From positions 34,046,525 to 34,110,524 of the forward strand of contig CM055093.1 in NCBI GenBank assembly GCA_029204225.1: 64,000 nucleotides of DNA. The letters run 5' to 3'. Source of the stretch: Diphasiastrum complanatum (Eukaryota > Streptophyta > Lycopodiopsida > Lycopodiales > Lycopodiaceae). Below the pieces are notes generated by a model. The model was not told the origin of the DNA. It saw only the letters and a program-made list of their open reading frames with translations, and did no database searches. Made by a program: the position numbers and the translations under genes. Positions 21,690 to 34,930 of this stretch are shown piece after piece. Every line of letters begins with the position of its first letter. Within the stretch, counting starts at the first letter, position 1.

Positions 21690-22926
21690 TAGCTTTACTA
21701 ATTAAGCCAAGGGCAGATCTAAGCTTCAAAAAAGCATTCTTTTGAAGATGCTTTGTGAATATATTAGCAATGCATTCTTCACTTGAAACATGCTCCAATG
21801 AGACCTCCTTAGCTTGGACTTTTTCTCTTACAAAGTGGTGAGCAATTTCTATGTGTTTGCTCCTTGCATGGTGGATTGGATTGGATGCTAGGTGCTGGAC
21901 TGAGATATTGTCATTGTGGGTGAGTGGAATGACACCTGAAGATCACTTTGAGCTCCTCAAGCAACCTCTTGATCCATAGTACTTCCTTGGTTGTGGTTGT
22001 TAGAGCCTTCTACTCCACATCGATTGATGAAAGAGATATTGTTTCTTGCTTCTTTGATAGCCAAGAAACCACACCTTCTCCAATGAAAGTTGCAAAGTCA
22101 CTTGTTGACTTTCTATCCTTCTTGTCCCCTGCAAAATTTGAATCACTAAAGGCATGCATGGATTCACCTCTATAAAGGATCCCAAAATCTAGTGTGCCCC
22201 AGAGGTGTCTCAATATTCTTTTGGCACATTTCTAATGGAGAACTAATGGATCCTGCATATTTTGACTAAGCTTGAAAACACTATAGCAAAGATCGGGGCT
22301 TTTCGGGCCACGTTGCTTGCCTGGAAATGGGTAGATAGTGGGGATTCACGCGCAGATTCTTGGGAATTCAGAAATATTCGTCCAGGACCTTTGTGTCGTC
22401 CTTGAAAAAGACATTTCAAACACAGTATTTTGTGTGAAATGAAAATTCTAAGACCTCAGAACACTCACTTCTATCCAATTCCACTTGATTGGTAGTGAAA
22501 ATTGATGAAAATGGTGAAAAGAACTGATGTGTGCTCACTTTGGCATATCCCACGAGTTGAGTACTCTCTCAAACTCTCTGATTGCCTAAAACTCTTCTTA
22601 AAAACAAATCAAATTGATTTAGAAACACGAGCAACACATTCTACTCTTTAGTAACTATCCAACAAGCTATAGAACATCAAATTTGAATCAAATCTAGAGA
22701 AGTAGCACTCATTTAAGAGGGCTGATTTCACACGTGTGAGCTGTCTATCTGTATAGGGCTCTGCTGGGGCAGATCAGGCTCATTTGCATCCACTTGTCAT
22801 CCACAAATAGCTTGTCTCTCAGCGAGTTTGAATCCCTCTCCCAAATCCGAGTTCCTGCAAGCAAAAGCACTGAAGATCTGATGTATACACCCTCACCTCT
22901 TCAAAGCATGAAGCTCTGATACCATG
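21690..22926 (-). mobile_element. Copia remnant: RNase H end and primer site
   Basis: On the minus strand RHLWGTLDFGILYRGE, AFSDSNFAGDKKDRKSTSDF and VVSWLSKKQETISLSSIDVE match the end of the Ty1-Copia RT/RNase H polyprotein. Remnants of the tail (KEVLWIKRLLEELK, HHHFVREKVQAK, ANIFTKHLQ-like) follow. A GTGAGGAGGAA polypurine stretch lies at its 3' end (about 21672-21682). A primer site TGGTATCAGAGC lies at 22926-22915, only about 600 bp upstream of the RNase H part, so gag, protease, integrase and most of RT are deleted. LTRs flanking it could not be matched to each other. Confidence 0.7.
22915..22926 (-). other. Copia primer-binding site (initiator Met tRNA)
   Basis: TGGTATCAGAGC on the minus strand is the standard primer site of plant Copia elements. 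The LTR should lie just to the right, starting near 22927. Confidence 0.7.
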
Positions 22927-24103
22927 TGAAGTTTTTAGCATGTGTGAACTTCACCACACACCCTACAGGATCTTACTGAGGTGTTGTGATTGCACAAGAT
23001 TGATCAGAGAACAGTATACTTGAAAAATCTATGACAAGAGCACAATGGCATACATCTGCTGTAAAAATCTAACTTCTCACTATGAAAATTGAATGTCAAA
23101 AAAAATTCTAAGTGCTCAGTATGGGAAAAATAACTTTCTCTCAAGTAGAGAGAGAAAATCAATGATTGAAAACTCGGGTAGAGATAGAATGAGTCCAAAA
23201 CACCAAAATCTCATTATTCACAATATGGCAAAACATGCCAAGCTTTCCCTACATGAGAGAGACTCGAATTCCTACAGTGGAGTTGCATGGAAAGTCCAAT
23301 TGACTGAACTAATTCACCTATCAGAGATCCACACGCGTAATTGCATGCATGAATGTTGCATGTACTGCATGTCAACTTATAAAACTGTCTAGACATGTGT
23401 AGATCATAGAAACCACTTTGCATGTTGCATGCACTGATTGCATGTGGCTTGCATGCATACAGTATGACATTGCATGCTATCTAAACTTCTACATGTCATC
23501 AAATTGGATCTATCTAACTCAAATCCGAACTATACTAGAAGGTTATGTGCTCAATTCACATACATGAAATTTAGTGGAAATAACCATGGACATGGCCCCA
23601 AACTCGAGATAGGAAGATAATATTTTAATAATCTTCACAAATCCTAGAGTTATGCTTGGTAGGTAGCTAGTTGGTCAAATTTTCACCTTAAACTTAGTGT
23701 AGGTCCTATAAAGTAGGGATGACCACCAAATAGACATGCCCAAATCTCTTGACTTGACCTAACCTACGTTAGGAGTGGGTTGCCATGTGCAATCTTGGCC
23801 TTCCATGTGTGGAACACAATTATACACAATATTTACAACGTTCTACATGGTTTTTTATCAAGCTAGATTTGCCAAGTTTTGGCAATTCTTCACATGCTCC
23901 AGGATTTTTGTATTGGCCAGAATACATCTGTTGATAAATCGATCCCTGTAGATGATTCTAAATGTCTTTTCAATTTGCCAGTATATAATATAAATGATGA
24001 TGTATATTTTATACTGCTGATTTATGTCAGTTTTTTTACTATCGTGAAGATGAGGTGCTATGTTTATTATATGGCACAATTTTTTAATTCTCTGACTTTG
24101 TAG

Positions 24104-24884
24104 ATTTTGAAACAGATGACCTTGTTGTTGGAATTGATTATGATGATGAGGAGGGACTTATGACCGGTGAAGAGTACTTGACTAGGACTTTATCGAATAT
24201 TGTTGAGCATGGATGAGGTAGACCATCTGATGAAGAATTCATGGCATTTCAATCCCAGATGGGCTTCCCTCATCCATCATTAATGCATTTCACAGATGAT
24301 TCTACTTCAGTAGGTGGTATAATATTGATCATCCTGATCTGGGTGCTGCTGATGATGAAGAATGTGTAAGTGTTTAAACATCCTTGTATTAGAATGTTCT
24401 TAACTGTTGAATGTATTTTTTTTTAACATATTTCTTATTGCAGAATGCTCTCATAATTGATGACTTTGCTGCGAGACGAAGTGGTTACAGACAACATGCA
24501 TCCTTGTTCCAGAGGGATAGTGGACTTGGCCACAATCTTAGGCATTTTCTAAAGAATGAGATCTGTATTGCTCATTCGAAACTGAGCCCAGTTGGGGAGA
24601 GTCTGATAATGGTAGTTAAAGCTTTATCATTTTATCTAGGAGGACATAAATTTGTTAAGACGAATAAGATCATTTTCGTCAAAAGATCTTATGTTTTGAA
24701 CATTCGAGGTTTTACTAATGGGAATGTTCCTTTAAGGAGCTCCCATTATCCATTGTACTCTACTTATATTGAACTTAGTGGTAATAAGGATAATGCACAT
24801 CTATTAGATGCATACTCTAGCAGAGAATTTCTCCATGACAATACAGCCATAGAAGCTGTCATGCCCATGACTGGTCTCGAGTAG
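24104..24884 (+). CDS. unrecognised spliced ORF
   Basis: Two coding-like blocks. The first starts after TTTGTAG at 24104 and is rich in Asp/Glu (DLVVGIDYDDEEGLMTGEEY) but meets a TGA near 24215. After a donor-like GTAAGTG (about 24367) and a TTGCAG acceptor, the second block (24444-24884) is open for 146 codons: NALIIDDFAARRSGYRQHAS, SLIMVVKALSFYLGGHKFV, KRSYVLNIRGFTNGNVPL. I do not recognise it. Splice-like borders and the acidic first part suggest a captured host gene or a transposon gene rather than an LTR polyprotein. The stop in block one argues that it is no longer intact. Confidence 0.4.
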
Positions 24885-24886
24885 CG

Positions 24887-25325
24887 TGTCCACACTAGGG
24901 ACAGGTAGACCAACAACCCGTAAGTTAATTGTGACTATAAAGGAATTGGGGCCCTTAAGTGTACATGGTCATAATTAATGGTTGTAGGCCTAAACACTTG
25001 ATGGTGAATTTGTATGGGTCTATTAGTGAGTCATTGAGGAACTGGATGACGTGGCCTAGATAGGCTACAGAGGTGTCCAGTGAGGTGTCATAGTGCACTA
25101 CTAGTAGTGCATGGGCCTTGGAGGGTATAAGTATACCTATTGGGCTCTCACTAGTGTATGCTAGATAGCATGACTGGTAGCAGTATGTTGCTGGTGTGGT
25201 GCCTCATTCCTCTCTGTGTGATTGATCCATAGCTTGGTAGCTAGATCCATTCGATCTAGGTATGGTTGTGTTGGTTTGTCAACCATCATGTTCCCTTGTG
25301 TTGCTTGTGATTGAGGACTTTATAT
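24887..25325 (+). repeat. LTR of a non-autonomous element
   Basis: Starts TGTCCACACTAGGGACAGG and ends GACTTTATA just before a TGGTATCAGAGCC primer site at 25326-25338. The 3' partner LTR was not found. Sequence after the primer site (25339-28330) has no retrotransposon genes, so the element was non-coding (LARD-like) and is 3'-truncated. A purine-rich AAAAAGGGGGAGAAG near 28334 may be its polypurine tract. Confidence 0.55.
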
Positions 25326-25338
25326 TGGTATCAGAGCC
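25326..25338 (+). other. primer-binding site (initiator Met tRNA)
   Basis: TGGTATCAGAGCC directly after the LTR at 24887-25325. Confidence 0.75.
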
Positions 25339-28300
25339 AGTTCTGAGCACGTTTTTGTCGTTGATTTGTGTTCAAGAGAAATCTCAAATTGTGTGGGGAT
25401 TTTTCCGTTGTGTGATGCGGAATCTCGACATTCTTTGAGAAGATCAGTGGAATAAGCAACAAGTGGGAGAAATTTGAATGCCTCTTCCCGAAAATCACTT
25501 TTTTGAGGTGCAATCGGTTGTGTAGGTTGTGTACTACCAGGTATACAATCGATTCGGATTTTTGGCACTTCAAATCTGTGTTTAGGAAGTAAGATTCGAT
25601 TTTTTGGATCCACATATGTTACCGTTTGCTTCATTAGGAACACTTTTCTGTTAGCAACAGGATCAATAAGAGTGAATGTTGGTTTTTACGGCTTTTTGTT
25701 CATTACACAGTGATTTAGGTGGTTTTGTTGGCTATCTTTTGCTTTTTATTAAGCCAGTCTTGGCTTGAATCTAAGTAAAAGTAGAGAAAGATACACAAAA
25801 AAGACTAATCACTGGCTGTAAGTGTTGGTGGTCTCTTACAAAATTTGCATGGCGGTTTCTTGGTGATTCACAGGTTTATGCTGGTTTTTTGACAAACTAA
25901 CTGAATTTGCAGGCTTGTGTGAATCAGTAAAGCCGTCAAACTGATGGTATGGTTTACAAGATTGCATATTCTCTAAATAAGGATAGGAATCTGCGAATCA
26001 GGGTGTCTGATTAAAAAATGGCAGCATATACCCTGTTTTCCTAGTTTAAGAAAGCTTACCTGAATGCAATCTGCAAAAGAGTGTTGCTTATACATAGATG
26101 AATGCATGGCAGTAGGGTTTGCATTCTACTTGCATCTCTGTTTTGAATGAACAATAGTATGGACAGGTGGATGGCTTCAAGCTGAAGCTAAACCAAATCT
26201 AAACTCTGATTTTTCTATAGTAATGACTGCTTAAGCAAGTTGGAATGTAAATCAGTGGTAAAACCGCCCTAAAGGCATCCATAATCTATAGAGTAGCAGC
26301 AAAATATCATGCTTGAATGCTTCCTGCATCTTGAGTGCAAGAAACCTGAAAAAACTACAAATATAAGCTTCCAAAGTCATGTCTGTATGCTGCATCCTGG
26401 GCTCCCTTCCTCCAACTGAAACTTGCATGTTATGGGGTTTGAGGTGGAGGGATGCCTCTCTCTCTCTCTGGTTTGGAATGCAAGGGTTTTCTGCTCGGGC
26501 CCTAAATTTTTTGGCTTTAGGAGAGAGGGGGGGTGGTTAAACATTTAGTAAACTTTGTGTTTAAGTGGAGTAGGTGGCCATGTTAGGTTCCGAGAGACTT
26601 CCAAGTGGGGGATTGGGTATTTTTTTACTATGGATTTTTTCGTTTCTTTGGAGTTTTCCATGGACACTCTTTTTAGTAGTTATAGACTACGTAACTTTAA
26701 GAGGAGTTAAATTCATTATGGAACATAATGGCCAAAAAAATTTGTGTGAATAGATTTCGATGCATATATTGGTTTTTCCGCATATTTGTTGCTTAAGATT
26801 CCGTTTTGCAAAATCATTGGTATAAAGTCTATAAGCATGATGTTGTCCGTTAAAAACTGCATTTTTATGGACATTGCTCTATTACAAAATTTATACCCGT
26901 AATGAGTTTAACCGAAGGTAAATTTTTTGTAATTTGTCGGTTTTTAGTATGCAAATGGATGAATGAAATTCGGGTTAGGGGTGGCAACTGATAATTTGCC
27001 CGGCATCACTCAATAGTGATGACCCCCTAAAATATTTAACACTTAGACCACAATAGGTCGGAATTTCAGCTTTGCAACAAATAGAAAATAAATATTATGT
27101 GCAAAATCTATTCAATAACTAGCCATTCAGAATAATAGCTTGGGCTTAAAAACGGAATTTTTCCCAACGGGAAAAGCCCGGAAGTTGTTATTGACTGGAT
27201 AAACGTTGCTTATGGTAAGCGTCCTAGTATTGCACAGGCGAACTTTTTCAGTGGGTAGAACTCCTTGTGGTGGAGGACGCAACCCATAGAATTGTGATTG
27301 GGCTGAATTCCTGAAGGAATTCCGTAAGGCTTTTTCACAATCGACGAATTATATTTGCTTTATTAACTGCAATGGGTAATCGAAAATTAAACAATTGTGT
27401 CTAGAAATTCTTGGATTTTTTTGGCCAAGATGTCGTTTTTTCATAATCATGCATGGCCAGAAGGGCCCAGAAGCCTAGGATGGAAACTGAAATGGAACGA
27501 AAAAGTTGTTTCTTGATGTGCTTGAAGTCGTGGGCGTACCAACACTGTTTGTTGTTTAGAACAAAAAAAATTTGGTTCGTTCTTCCTCATTTCTAAATCT
27601 GTCACTGTGAACCTTACGGTGACACTAAAGATTGTGAAAAGGGGCAAAAGAATGTTTGTTTGAGTTGAAGTTGGAATTTTTTATAAATTTTTGAGAACTT
27701 CATATACTTGTATTATTTTTTCTGACACTTTGATCAGGAAGTGGAGGACCTTCGTGGCGGAAGAACCTGTGGTATGGGATGCAAGCAATTCCAAAATGAA
27801 GATCTGAAACTAACTGGATCAGTTGACCATGGTATGGTCGTAAGTCTTAGTGATGCCAAACACTATCGGTCATAAAAACGGGTGTTTTGTCGGAAACTTG
27901 AGATATAGGTCATGACCCCTTTTCTAGGATATCTCAAATTTACAAAACCGGAAACTCGGCAAGCTATTTTTTTATGAAGGATATATTGGTGAATTTATTA
28001 GCACATTAATTAATCCGATTTTTTGTGATTTCTTGGAAGGTAATTTTGATTACCCAACGATGTCACAGAAATGGTTAATGCAACTCTTTTCTAAAATTGT
28101 TTTCTCTACTTGAATCTTCAAGAAAGCCTTTTTTGATTTACGGGTTAATTCTCAATCTTGGTAACCAAGAAGATCTTTGGTTTAGTCACTGTGTTGGGAC
28201 ATCATTGGTATTTGCTTACAATGATGCAACACTTCTTATGGCTTTCAAGATTTTTTCGGATCTCTTCTTAGACTCTTCTCCTGGGCAAATCTCAAATGAT

Positions 28301-28814
28301 CTACACCCCTTAGAAACTTGTGGCATTTCGTATTAAAAAGGGGGAGAAGTAGGAAGAAAAGAAAATTATCAAGGAGAAACATCGGTCAAAGATTCAAGGA
28401 GGAATCTGTTATATCGATGATGGACCTGTTTTATGAATCAGAAACGATAGGATATCTAGATATTACAGACATCCTTTATGGACTATAGTAGATATCTGGT
28501 TTGAAGATTTAAAGGGGGGAGATTTAGAAAGTACTCTTGCGGTAGAAAAGTGGTTGATTGATTTGTGTCAAAACTTGGAATTCTATTGCAAGATGGGAGC
28601 TTGTTGAAAATTGTTCCTTGTTGGAAGCGATCAACTTGATCTTAGTATAGATTGAGATCCATGGGTTGGTGCAAGGATGGAAGTTCATGCTAACAATATA
28701 TTCTTTTGAGTGAATCTCCGGTTGAGATGATGGAGGTTCAGGAGTTAACCTGATTTCGACAAAGCTTTGTGCAAAATGGAGCCTTACAAAGATAAAACCT
28801 ACAACTTTTGTCAT
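25339..28814 (+). other. internal region of non-autonomous LTR element, no genes
   Basis: All frames are short. A CT-rich word (26456-26468) and a purine tract at 28334-28348 are the only features. The right border is placed at 28814 because the Gypsy A protease frame resumes there. Confidence 0.4.
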
Positions 28815-29683
28815 TAAGCTAGCTGATCAGTCCGTCCTAAGGGAATGGTAGAAGATATACCTGTCAAGATTGTCGGAGTTCAGTTTGTCGTTACTTTTGT
28901 AGTAATGGACTTACCTAACACACCAAATGTTTATCGTGTCTTATTAGGACATCCATGGTTACGAGTTGCGCAAGTAGTTCATAACTAGGGCACCGAAAAA
29001 ATCACTTTTGAGAATCGTGAGTGTGCAGTCAAAGTTGATCCAATCACTTGGACTATCAAGCCAATGGTCCAAAAAGGGGATGATGATTCATCAACAACGA
29101 ATCATACATGTGATCGACAAGTAAAAACGTTGGATACTCATTATAACTCTCAAACTGATACTGTCAATTGGAACCAAGCTCTTGCAATAGTAGATTGTAT
29201 AGCATGCTATATGTGTCAATGAGATAATCAATCTGAATTCAGAGTGATTCCATTACCTGATCAAACTTTGGATACATCGATCACTTTTTCAGTGAATATG
29301 ATGAACGTAGATTGGATATCAATCGATCCAATACTAGATCCTATTGAAAATGACTTCATACATGTCAGTCACGACTTGTCTTACGATGAAAGTGCAGAAC
29401 TCACAGATGAGCAGATTTTAAATCACATGGATCCTACAAGGTTTGGAATGTGAGATATTCTTGATGAACCGACAATAAAATAGGCTAAAGTAGTTATATT
29501 GAAGAAAGGAAAGATTGCAAGACCAATGACGAAGAAACTAGCTAAGCAACATTACAATATGGTCCTGAAATGGGATAAACCATCACGAGAAGATGATGTA
29601 AAAATGTACCACCTTTATTAGATAAAAGAAAAGGAAAGATCAAGGAAGACTCTTCAAGTCAGGGTTCTCACAAAAAATCACCA
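28815..29683 (+). pseudogene. Gypsy A protease and linker
   Basis: The plus frame reads VEDIPVKIVGVQFVVTFVVM, then NVYRVLLGHPWLRVAQVVHN and ITF, the typical end of a plant Gypsy aspartic protease domain (LLGxPWL). A charged linker follows with frames at 29244-29453. Several stops are present. The frame is cut by the LARD insertion at 29684 and resumes at 34109. Confidence 0.75.
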
Positions 29684-29688
29684 TCAAG

Positions 29689-30205
29689 TATAAGAGAAGC
29701 TCCCTAAGATCCTGATTACAAGACAAAACACAATGGTAAACACATTATGGAGCAACCACCCAACCAAGTAGAAGCAACCAATCAACTCTAGAAGCTTCAC
29801 CCCCAAGCCAAGGAACAATAAGCATGAATGTAGAGTGAAACCCTGGCAATGAATCCATGATCACAATGAGGAGTAGTGCGAGTTTGGCCTCAATAGCCAA
29901 AAGCATCCTGGGCACATAACCATGCATAGCCCTAAGTTCCCTATACATAGATTCACCTAGAATAGAGTCCTATGCATGGACCACCTATTCATAGAATTGT
30001 TTTTGATAACTCTACACATGCATACATTGTCTCATACCTTGTCTAATCTCCATTTAGTGTGTTCTGGGCCTCACAAGGATATTAGTTACTTTCGGGTCAC
30101 ATCCAGTATGACGTGGCATAACTAACAGCTTGATTTACTGGAGTACAGTCGTGTATCCAAGACTAGGAGTATACTGTATCCTATGTACTGGTCATGGACA
30201 TAACA
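29689..30205 (-). repeat. LARD 3' LTR
   Basis: A 517-bp LTR copy next to the polypurine tract. It differs from its partner by scattered substitutions and small indels. Confidence 0.9.
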
Positions 30206-32995
30206 TTCTTCCCTCCTTAAACTGCTTCTATCCTTAGAAGCTCTCTAAACAGGAAAGAATAACATGAAAATATCAACCTAGAAAATCATTATCCTTAGTC
30301 TAACTTTCACATCAATCAAGTACTTAGAGATAATTCTATTTCCGAGTGATAATCTTTGCACTGGAGTACAACTCAGGTTTCAAAAGTACACTAAGCGATA
30401 AATTTTCCATTTGGGTTACATTCACCATAAGTTAGTAACATCACCTTCATGTAAAGCATTTACATAAAACATTGGGTGAGATAACCTAACTTAGGAGATT
30501 AAAGTTAAAGAAATAATAAAATAATTATAATTACAATCTGCAACTATTCACAACTCTGACTAATAATTCATAAGCTTTCAAGTACAAATATCCTTAGAAT
30601 TCAAATTCTAAGATATGATAATTCATTCAATTAGAATCTCTAGGAGAATCACAAAGACATAGAATGATTAAAACTCAACTCTGAGTACCCCAGATACTCT
30701 TTTGAGTTAAATGCTCATGTTTCTAGCACCAAATGCAAGAAAATAGCATTCATTCATCTTAATAGACTTTTCTGTCTCCTATGATAACTGGAGATCCAAT
30801 CAGATGAATAATTGTACTCAAGCATCTACAGACCATAAACTGTAGTAGAATAACATCCACTAGACAATTTCAATTCTCCACAAATAAAATACTTGTCTTT
30901 GTGAGAATATCTGTGAGATCCATAGGTTCTCAAAGAAAATATTGGAGTAGAGAGATTCAAAACACTGATTTGAATTCTTACTCAAATAATAGATCAAGAA
31001 TTAAACATCACACTTAAGAATCATTATAATTCCTTATTATTGTCTGACAATAATTAAGTATCTATTTATGATTCGTCAACCATAAATATTTAGATTCATA
31101 TGATCCGTCAATCATAATTTCCTGAAATCCAAATCATGCTTAATCATTTACAGGATACTGGAGTATATGTCCAACATAACTCAGGAAAAGTAAGAGTCAT
31201 TCCAAAATTTTTCCACTAAGAAAATACTGGATTTAGGAATATTTTTCAGTTCATTTCTATCCTATACCTGGGCTGAATATAATTCACCATAGAATTTTAC
31301 TGGAAATGATTCAATTATGTAATTCCTATTATTACAAATTTTCCAATAAAATTGGACTGTTTTTTGTTTTTATTGACTGGTTTGGCCTTACTCCCTTAAT
31401 ATTGACAAAACCTATCCAAACGTAGAATATGAAATTACATGAATGAAAATCCTACCGATAGGATTTCAGTAATTCTTGAACCGTATCTTGTTAGATTTAC
31501 TTATCAGATAAAGAATATTGTTGCCACTCATCCAATCTGGTCATTTCATATTGTTTGACAATTTTAATTCAAATTTAACGAGTATCTTGCACAAACGTTC
31601 ACTTGACTGATTTATCGATCAACGTCGATTAGAAAACTATCAGACAAGTAACTGAATTCAAATTTTAACCAATTTGAAATTCAACAAAGAGAGAAAAAAA
31701 ATCAAATTTTAACTTTCAATCTGGAAGTTCCGAACTTCAAAGTTAAAAAATGACAACACAGTAAAAACTGTTGGCAATTCATTGCGGTTCCTTCTGTCAA
31801 TTTTAACTTATCTATTACTGGGAAATAATTTAGACAGTGAAAACATTGTGATCAATTCTGACTGATAAACTCAGTTTAATCAATTCACTAATCTAAATCG
31901 ATTCCATAGATAACGAAAAAATGACCGAAATTTTGATTTTTTTTGGAAAACTCAATTTTTGCTTTATTTTACGTAATTTGAAAATTCAGACGAAAATACC
32001 ATTAGTGTAAAAGGTAGTCGAAATCGAAAAAATCGAAACACTTTCCGATTTCTAATGTTACTAACCCAATGTCAAACTGGCATGCAAAGCACACTACATC
32101 AGTCACAAACGTCATGACGAAATGTTTTTACGTAAACTTCAGTTTTACGGAATTTGTCAGCCATTAACACTTATTTGTGACCCAACTGTCAGAACACATG
32201 CGTATGATCACTCAAATCGATTGTAAATCCCTCATGCATGTCAGAATCACTTTGAGAATCAGCATGCAACTAATCCATGCAAACACAGTACTACAAATTA
32301 GGGAAATGACTGGCATGCAATGAGATCAATTCCAAATTTTGCCAATTTTACTCACAAAACTACAAAACTTCAAATGATCATAACTTTGGCTACGGACATC
32401 AAATTGGGTACTATAAAGCTCAATACAGAGGGAGACCAGGTGAACAAGATGCTTGCCACGTCAGCCTGCCACCTAGGCTTCACACATGCGAGATCAGAGC
32501 GTCTGAAAAACTGTAGTAGGGCGCATTTCCACAAAAAGGAATCATGCAAAAACGTTGAAACACCCATCCAAGCCCAAAATTGATGCTACCAACAGTCTAA
32601 AACAATCAATTAGACTTCCATGAAGCATTCATACTGATCCTAAGATGCAGTATAGGCTGAGAACGAAGATTTCTTGATTTGTAGAAGTCAAAATAGCTTC
32701 AAACTTGATGGAGATGGTGCATAAGCCATCGGCCATCAATTCACAGGTCTGATAGCTCGTTGGGAAGGTGAAAAGGAATGCTAATCATGTTGTAATTGAT
32801 TCCAAAATGATCTCCTTATGGATTTGGAGAAATCCATCCCCCAAAAATCACCAAAAATGGTCATTTTTTTACTTCCTACAAGTTCAATTTTTGGAATGCT
32901 TGGTTCTAACTTCAGGGAAATCTTCAAAAGACTTTGGTCCACCTCTTTACAAGCTCTACATGGTGTTTTACAGCCACCTACTATCCAACTTTATG

Positions 32996-32996
<1 letters not shown>

Positions 32997-33026
<30 letters not shown>
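32997..33026. repeat. poly(A) run
   Basis: About 30 A in the plus strand within the LARD internal region. Simple sequence. Confidence 0.9.
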
Positions 33027-33027
<1 letters not shown>

Positions 33028-33591
33028 CAAAAATGATGATTTTTGGCTATTTTTCAGGTTTTTCATCACCATAAAGTGGAAATTCATGACATACAACTCT
33101 TTCTCTAACACATGCAAACCAATTTACAAAATTACAACCATCTAATTGATCTGATCTTGTTGGATTTTGGTTCTTACTATCTATTTTGTGCCAAAAAGCA
33201 TGAAAAACCAATCAACTTTGACCAAAACATAGCCTAGAATCATATATCATTGAAGAGAACCGGCATGCATCATTCATTTCATCATTAATGAACCCTAAAA
33301 TGAAAGTACACTTGCTGGAAAATTTAGATTTACCAAAGATTTGATCTATTAAGAAAAAGTTCCAAAAAAACATCACAAATTGGCCTTCAAGGACAATTCT
33401 CCATAAAACCACAAAGAAGCCCAAGAGTAATGGATCTTAGCAACATGCAAATTGAAACTGGGATACTACACCCACTTGCACCCTTGCTATCTCCCTTGGA
33501 AGAGAATTCCCATGGATCCAATCCAAAATTTCGACGAAAGGTAGCCCTTCTCCATGTTCTCCAATCTTTGTAAGCCTTGCTCTGATACCAC

Positions 33592-34103
33592 TATAAGGGA
33601 AGCTCCCTAAGATCCTGCTTACAAGACAAAACACAATGGAAAACACACTATGGAACAACCACCCAACCAAGTAGAAGCAACCAATCAACTCTAGAAGCTT
33701 CACCCCCAAGCCAAGGAACAAGAAGCATGAATGTAGAGTGAAATCCTGGCAATGAATCCATGATCACAATGAGGAGTAGGGCGAGTTTGGCCTCAATATA
33801 TAGAGCCAAAAGCATCATAGCCATGCATAGCCCTAAGTTCCCTATACATAGATTCACCTAGAATAGAGTCCTATGCATAGACCACCTATTCATAGAATTG
33901 CTATTGATAACTCTACACATGCATACACTGTCTCATACCTTGTCTAATCTCCATTTAGTGTGTTTTGGGCCTCACAAAGATATTAGTTACTTTCGGGTCA
34001 CATCCAATATGACGTGGCATAACTAAAAACTTGATTTACTGGAGTATTGTGTATCCAAGACTAGGAGTATATTGTATCCTATGTACTGGTCATGGACATA
34101 ACA
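33592..34103 (-). repeat. LARD 5' LTR
   Basis: A 512-bp LTR copy next to the Met-tRNA primer site at 33579-33590. Confidence 0.9.
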
Positions 34104-34108
34104 TCAAG

Positions 34109-34930
34109 GAAGTTGGCACCTTCAAAAAATATCAGATCTTCTAGAAAGTCATCACCTCCGTAATCAATTCCTGCCAAGAAAGCTAAGCGAAGAGCCAAGG
34201 TCAATCCTTTTGAGGAGGAACAATCAGAGAAAGTACAACATGATATGCCATAGCATTTCAGACACTATACTCTAAATTATGTTGTCATTATGTTACCAAA
34301 AGCTCATCATGAACCACTAGAGCAAGTACCAGAAACGAAAGAGGTTTACAATGGACCAGCTAGGACATAGCCTATGAATCTTGCCGAACCAGGAGAACCA
34401 GAAAAAATTGTACCAGTTGGAACGCAACTTACCCCAAAACAGTTTCAAACATTAAGAAAGTTGTTGGTTAAGTATCAAGATTGTTTTGCTTGGACATACA
34501 AGGATCTAAAAGGGATTCCAACATCAACGATTGAGCATACAATTCTCTTGATGCCTGATGCAATTTCAAAAGTCACAAGATTCTATCGCTGTAATCCAAA
34601 TGTTATTGATCTTATTAAGAAAGAGCTACATAAATTACATGAAGCCGATTTCATTTACGAGATTGAGCATACTGAATGGATATCGCCAATTATTGTCTTT
34701 CCTAAGAAGAGTGGGAGAATTTGTGTGAATCTCAAAGCTTTGAATAAAGTGATGCGAACACTTTCCGTTACCCTTCACTAAAAGCATATTGGACCGCCTT
34801 GCTGGAACGGAAGCCTACAGTTTTTTGGATGGATTCAGTGGTTACAACCAAGTCAAGATCGCACATGCGGATTGCCATAAAATAGATTTGGCAACAGAAT
34901 GGGGAACCTATGCTTATAAAGTTATGCCGA
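34109..34930 (+). pseudogene. Gypsy A reverse transcriptase, N-terminal part
   Basis: Frames 34374-34781 and 34789 onwards read EPGEPEKIVPVGTQLTPKQF, CFAWTYKDLKGIPTSTIEHT, IYEIEHTEWISPIIVFPKKS and GRICVNLKALNK, then (shifted) YSFLDGFSGYNQVKIAHADC and TEWGTYAYKVMPIEF. This is the first half of a Gypsy RT with the catalytic-block LDGFSGYNQ. A stop and frameshift near 34782 separate the frames. The sequence ends just at the VMPFG motif; the YxDD box is missing. Confidence 0.85.

Larger units (their letters stand above)
29684..34108 (-). mobile_element. complete non-autonomous LTR element (LARD) with TSDs
   Basis: LTRs at 29689-30205 and 33592-34103 are nearly identical. A 5-bp target duplication TCAAG flanks the element at 29684-29688 and 34104-34108. 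On the minus strand it runs: LTR starting TGTTATGTCCATGACC, one base, primer site TGGTATCAGAGC (33590-33579), 3.4 kb without any gag or pol motif, polypurine tract AAGGAGGGAAGAA (about 30218-30206), second LTR. The internal region has only short frames, a 30-base poly(A) run and AT-rich sequence. Large size without coding capacity defines a LARD, mobilised by proteins made elsewhere. LTR ends are TG...TA rather than TG...CA. It sits inside the pol region of Gypsy A and is younger. Confidence 0.9.

Noticed and set aside
22927-23860. Full LTR of the Copia remnant
   Set aside because: The primer site marks one end, but no matching copy next to the polypurine tract near 21.68 kb could be found, so the far end is unknown.
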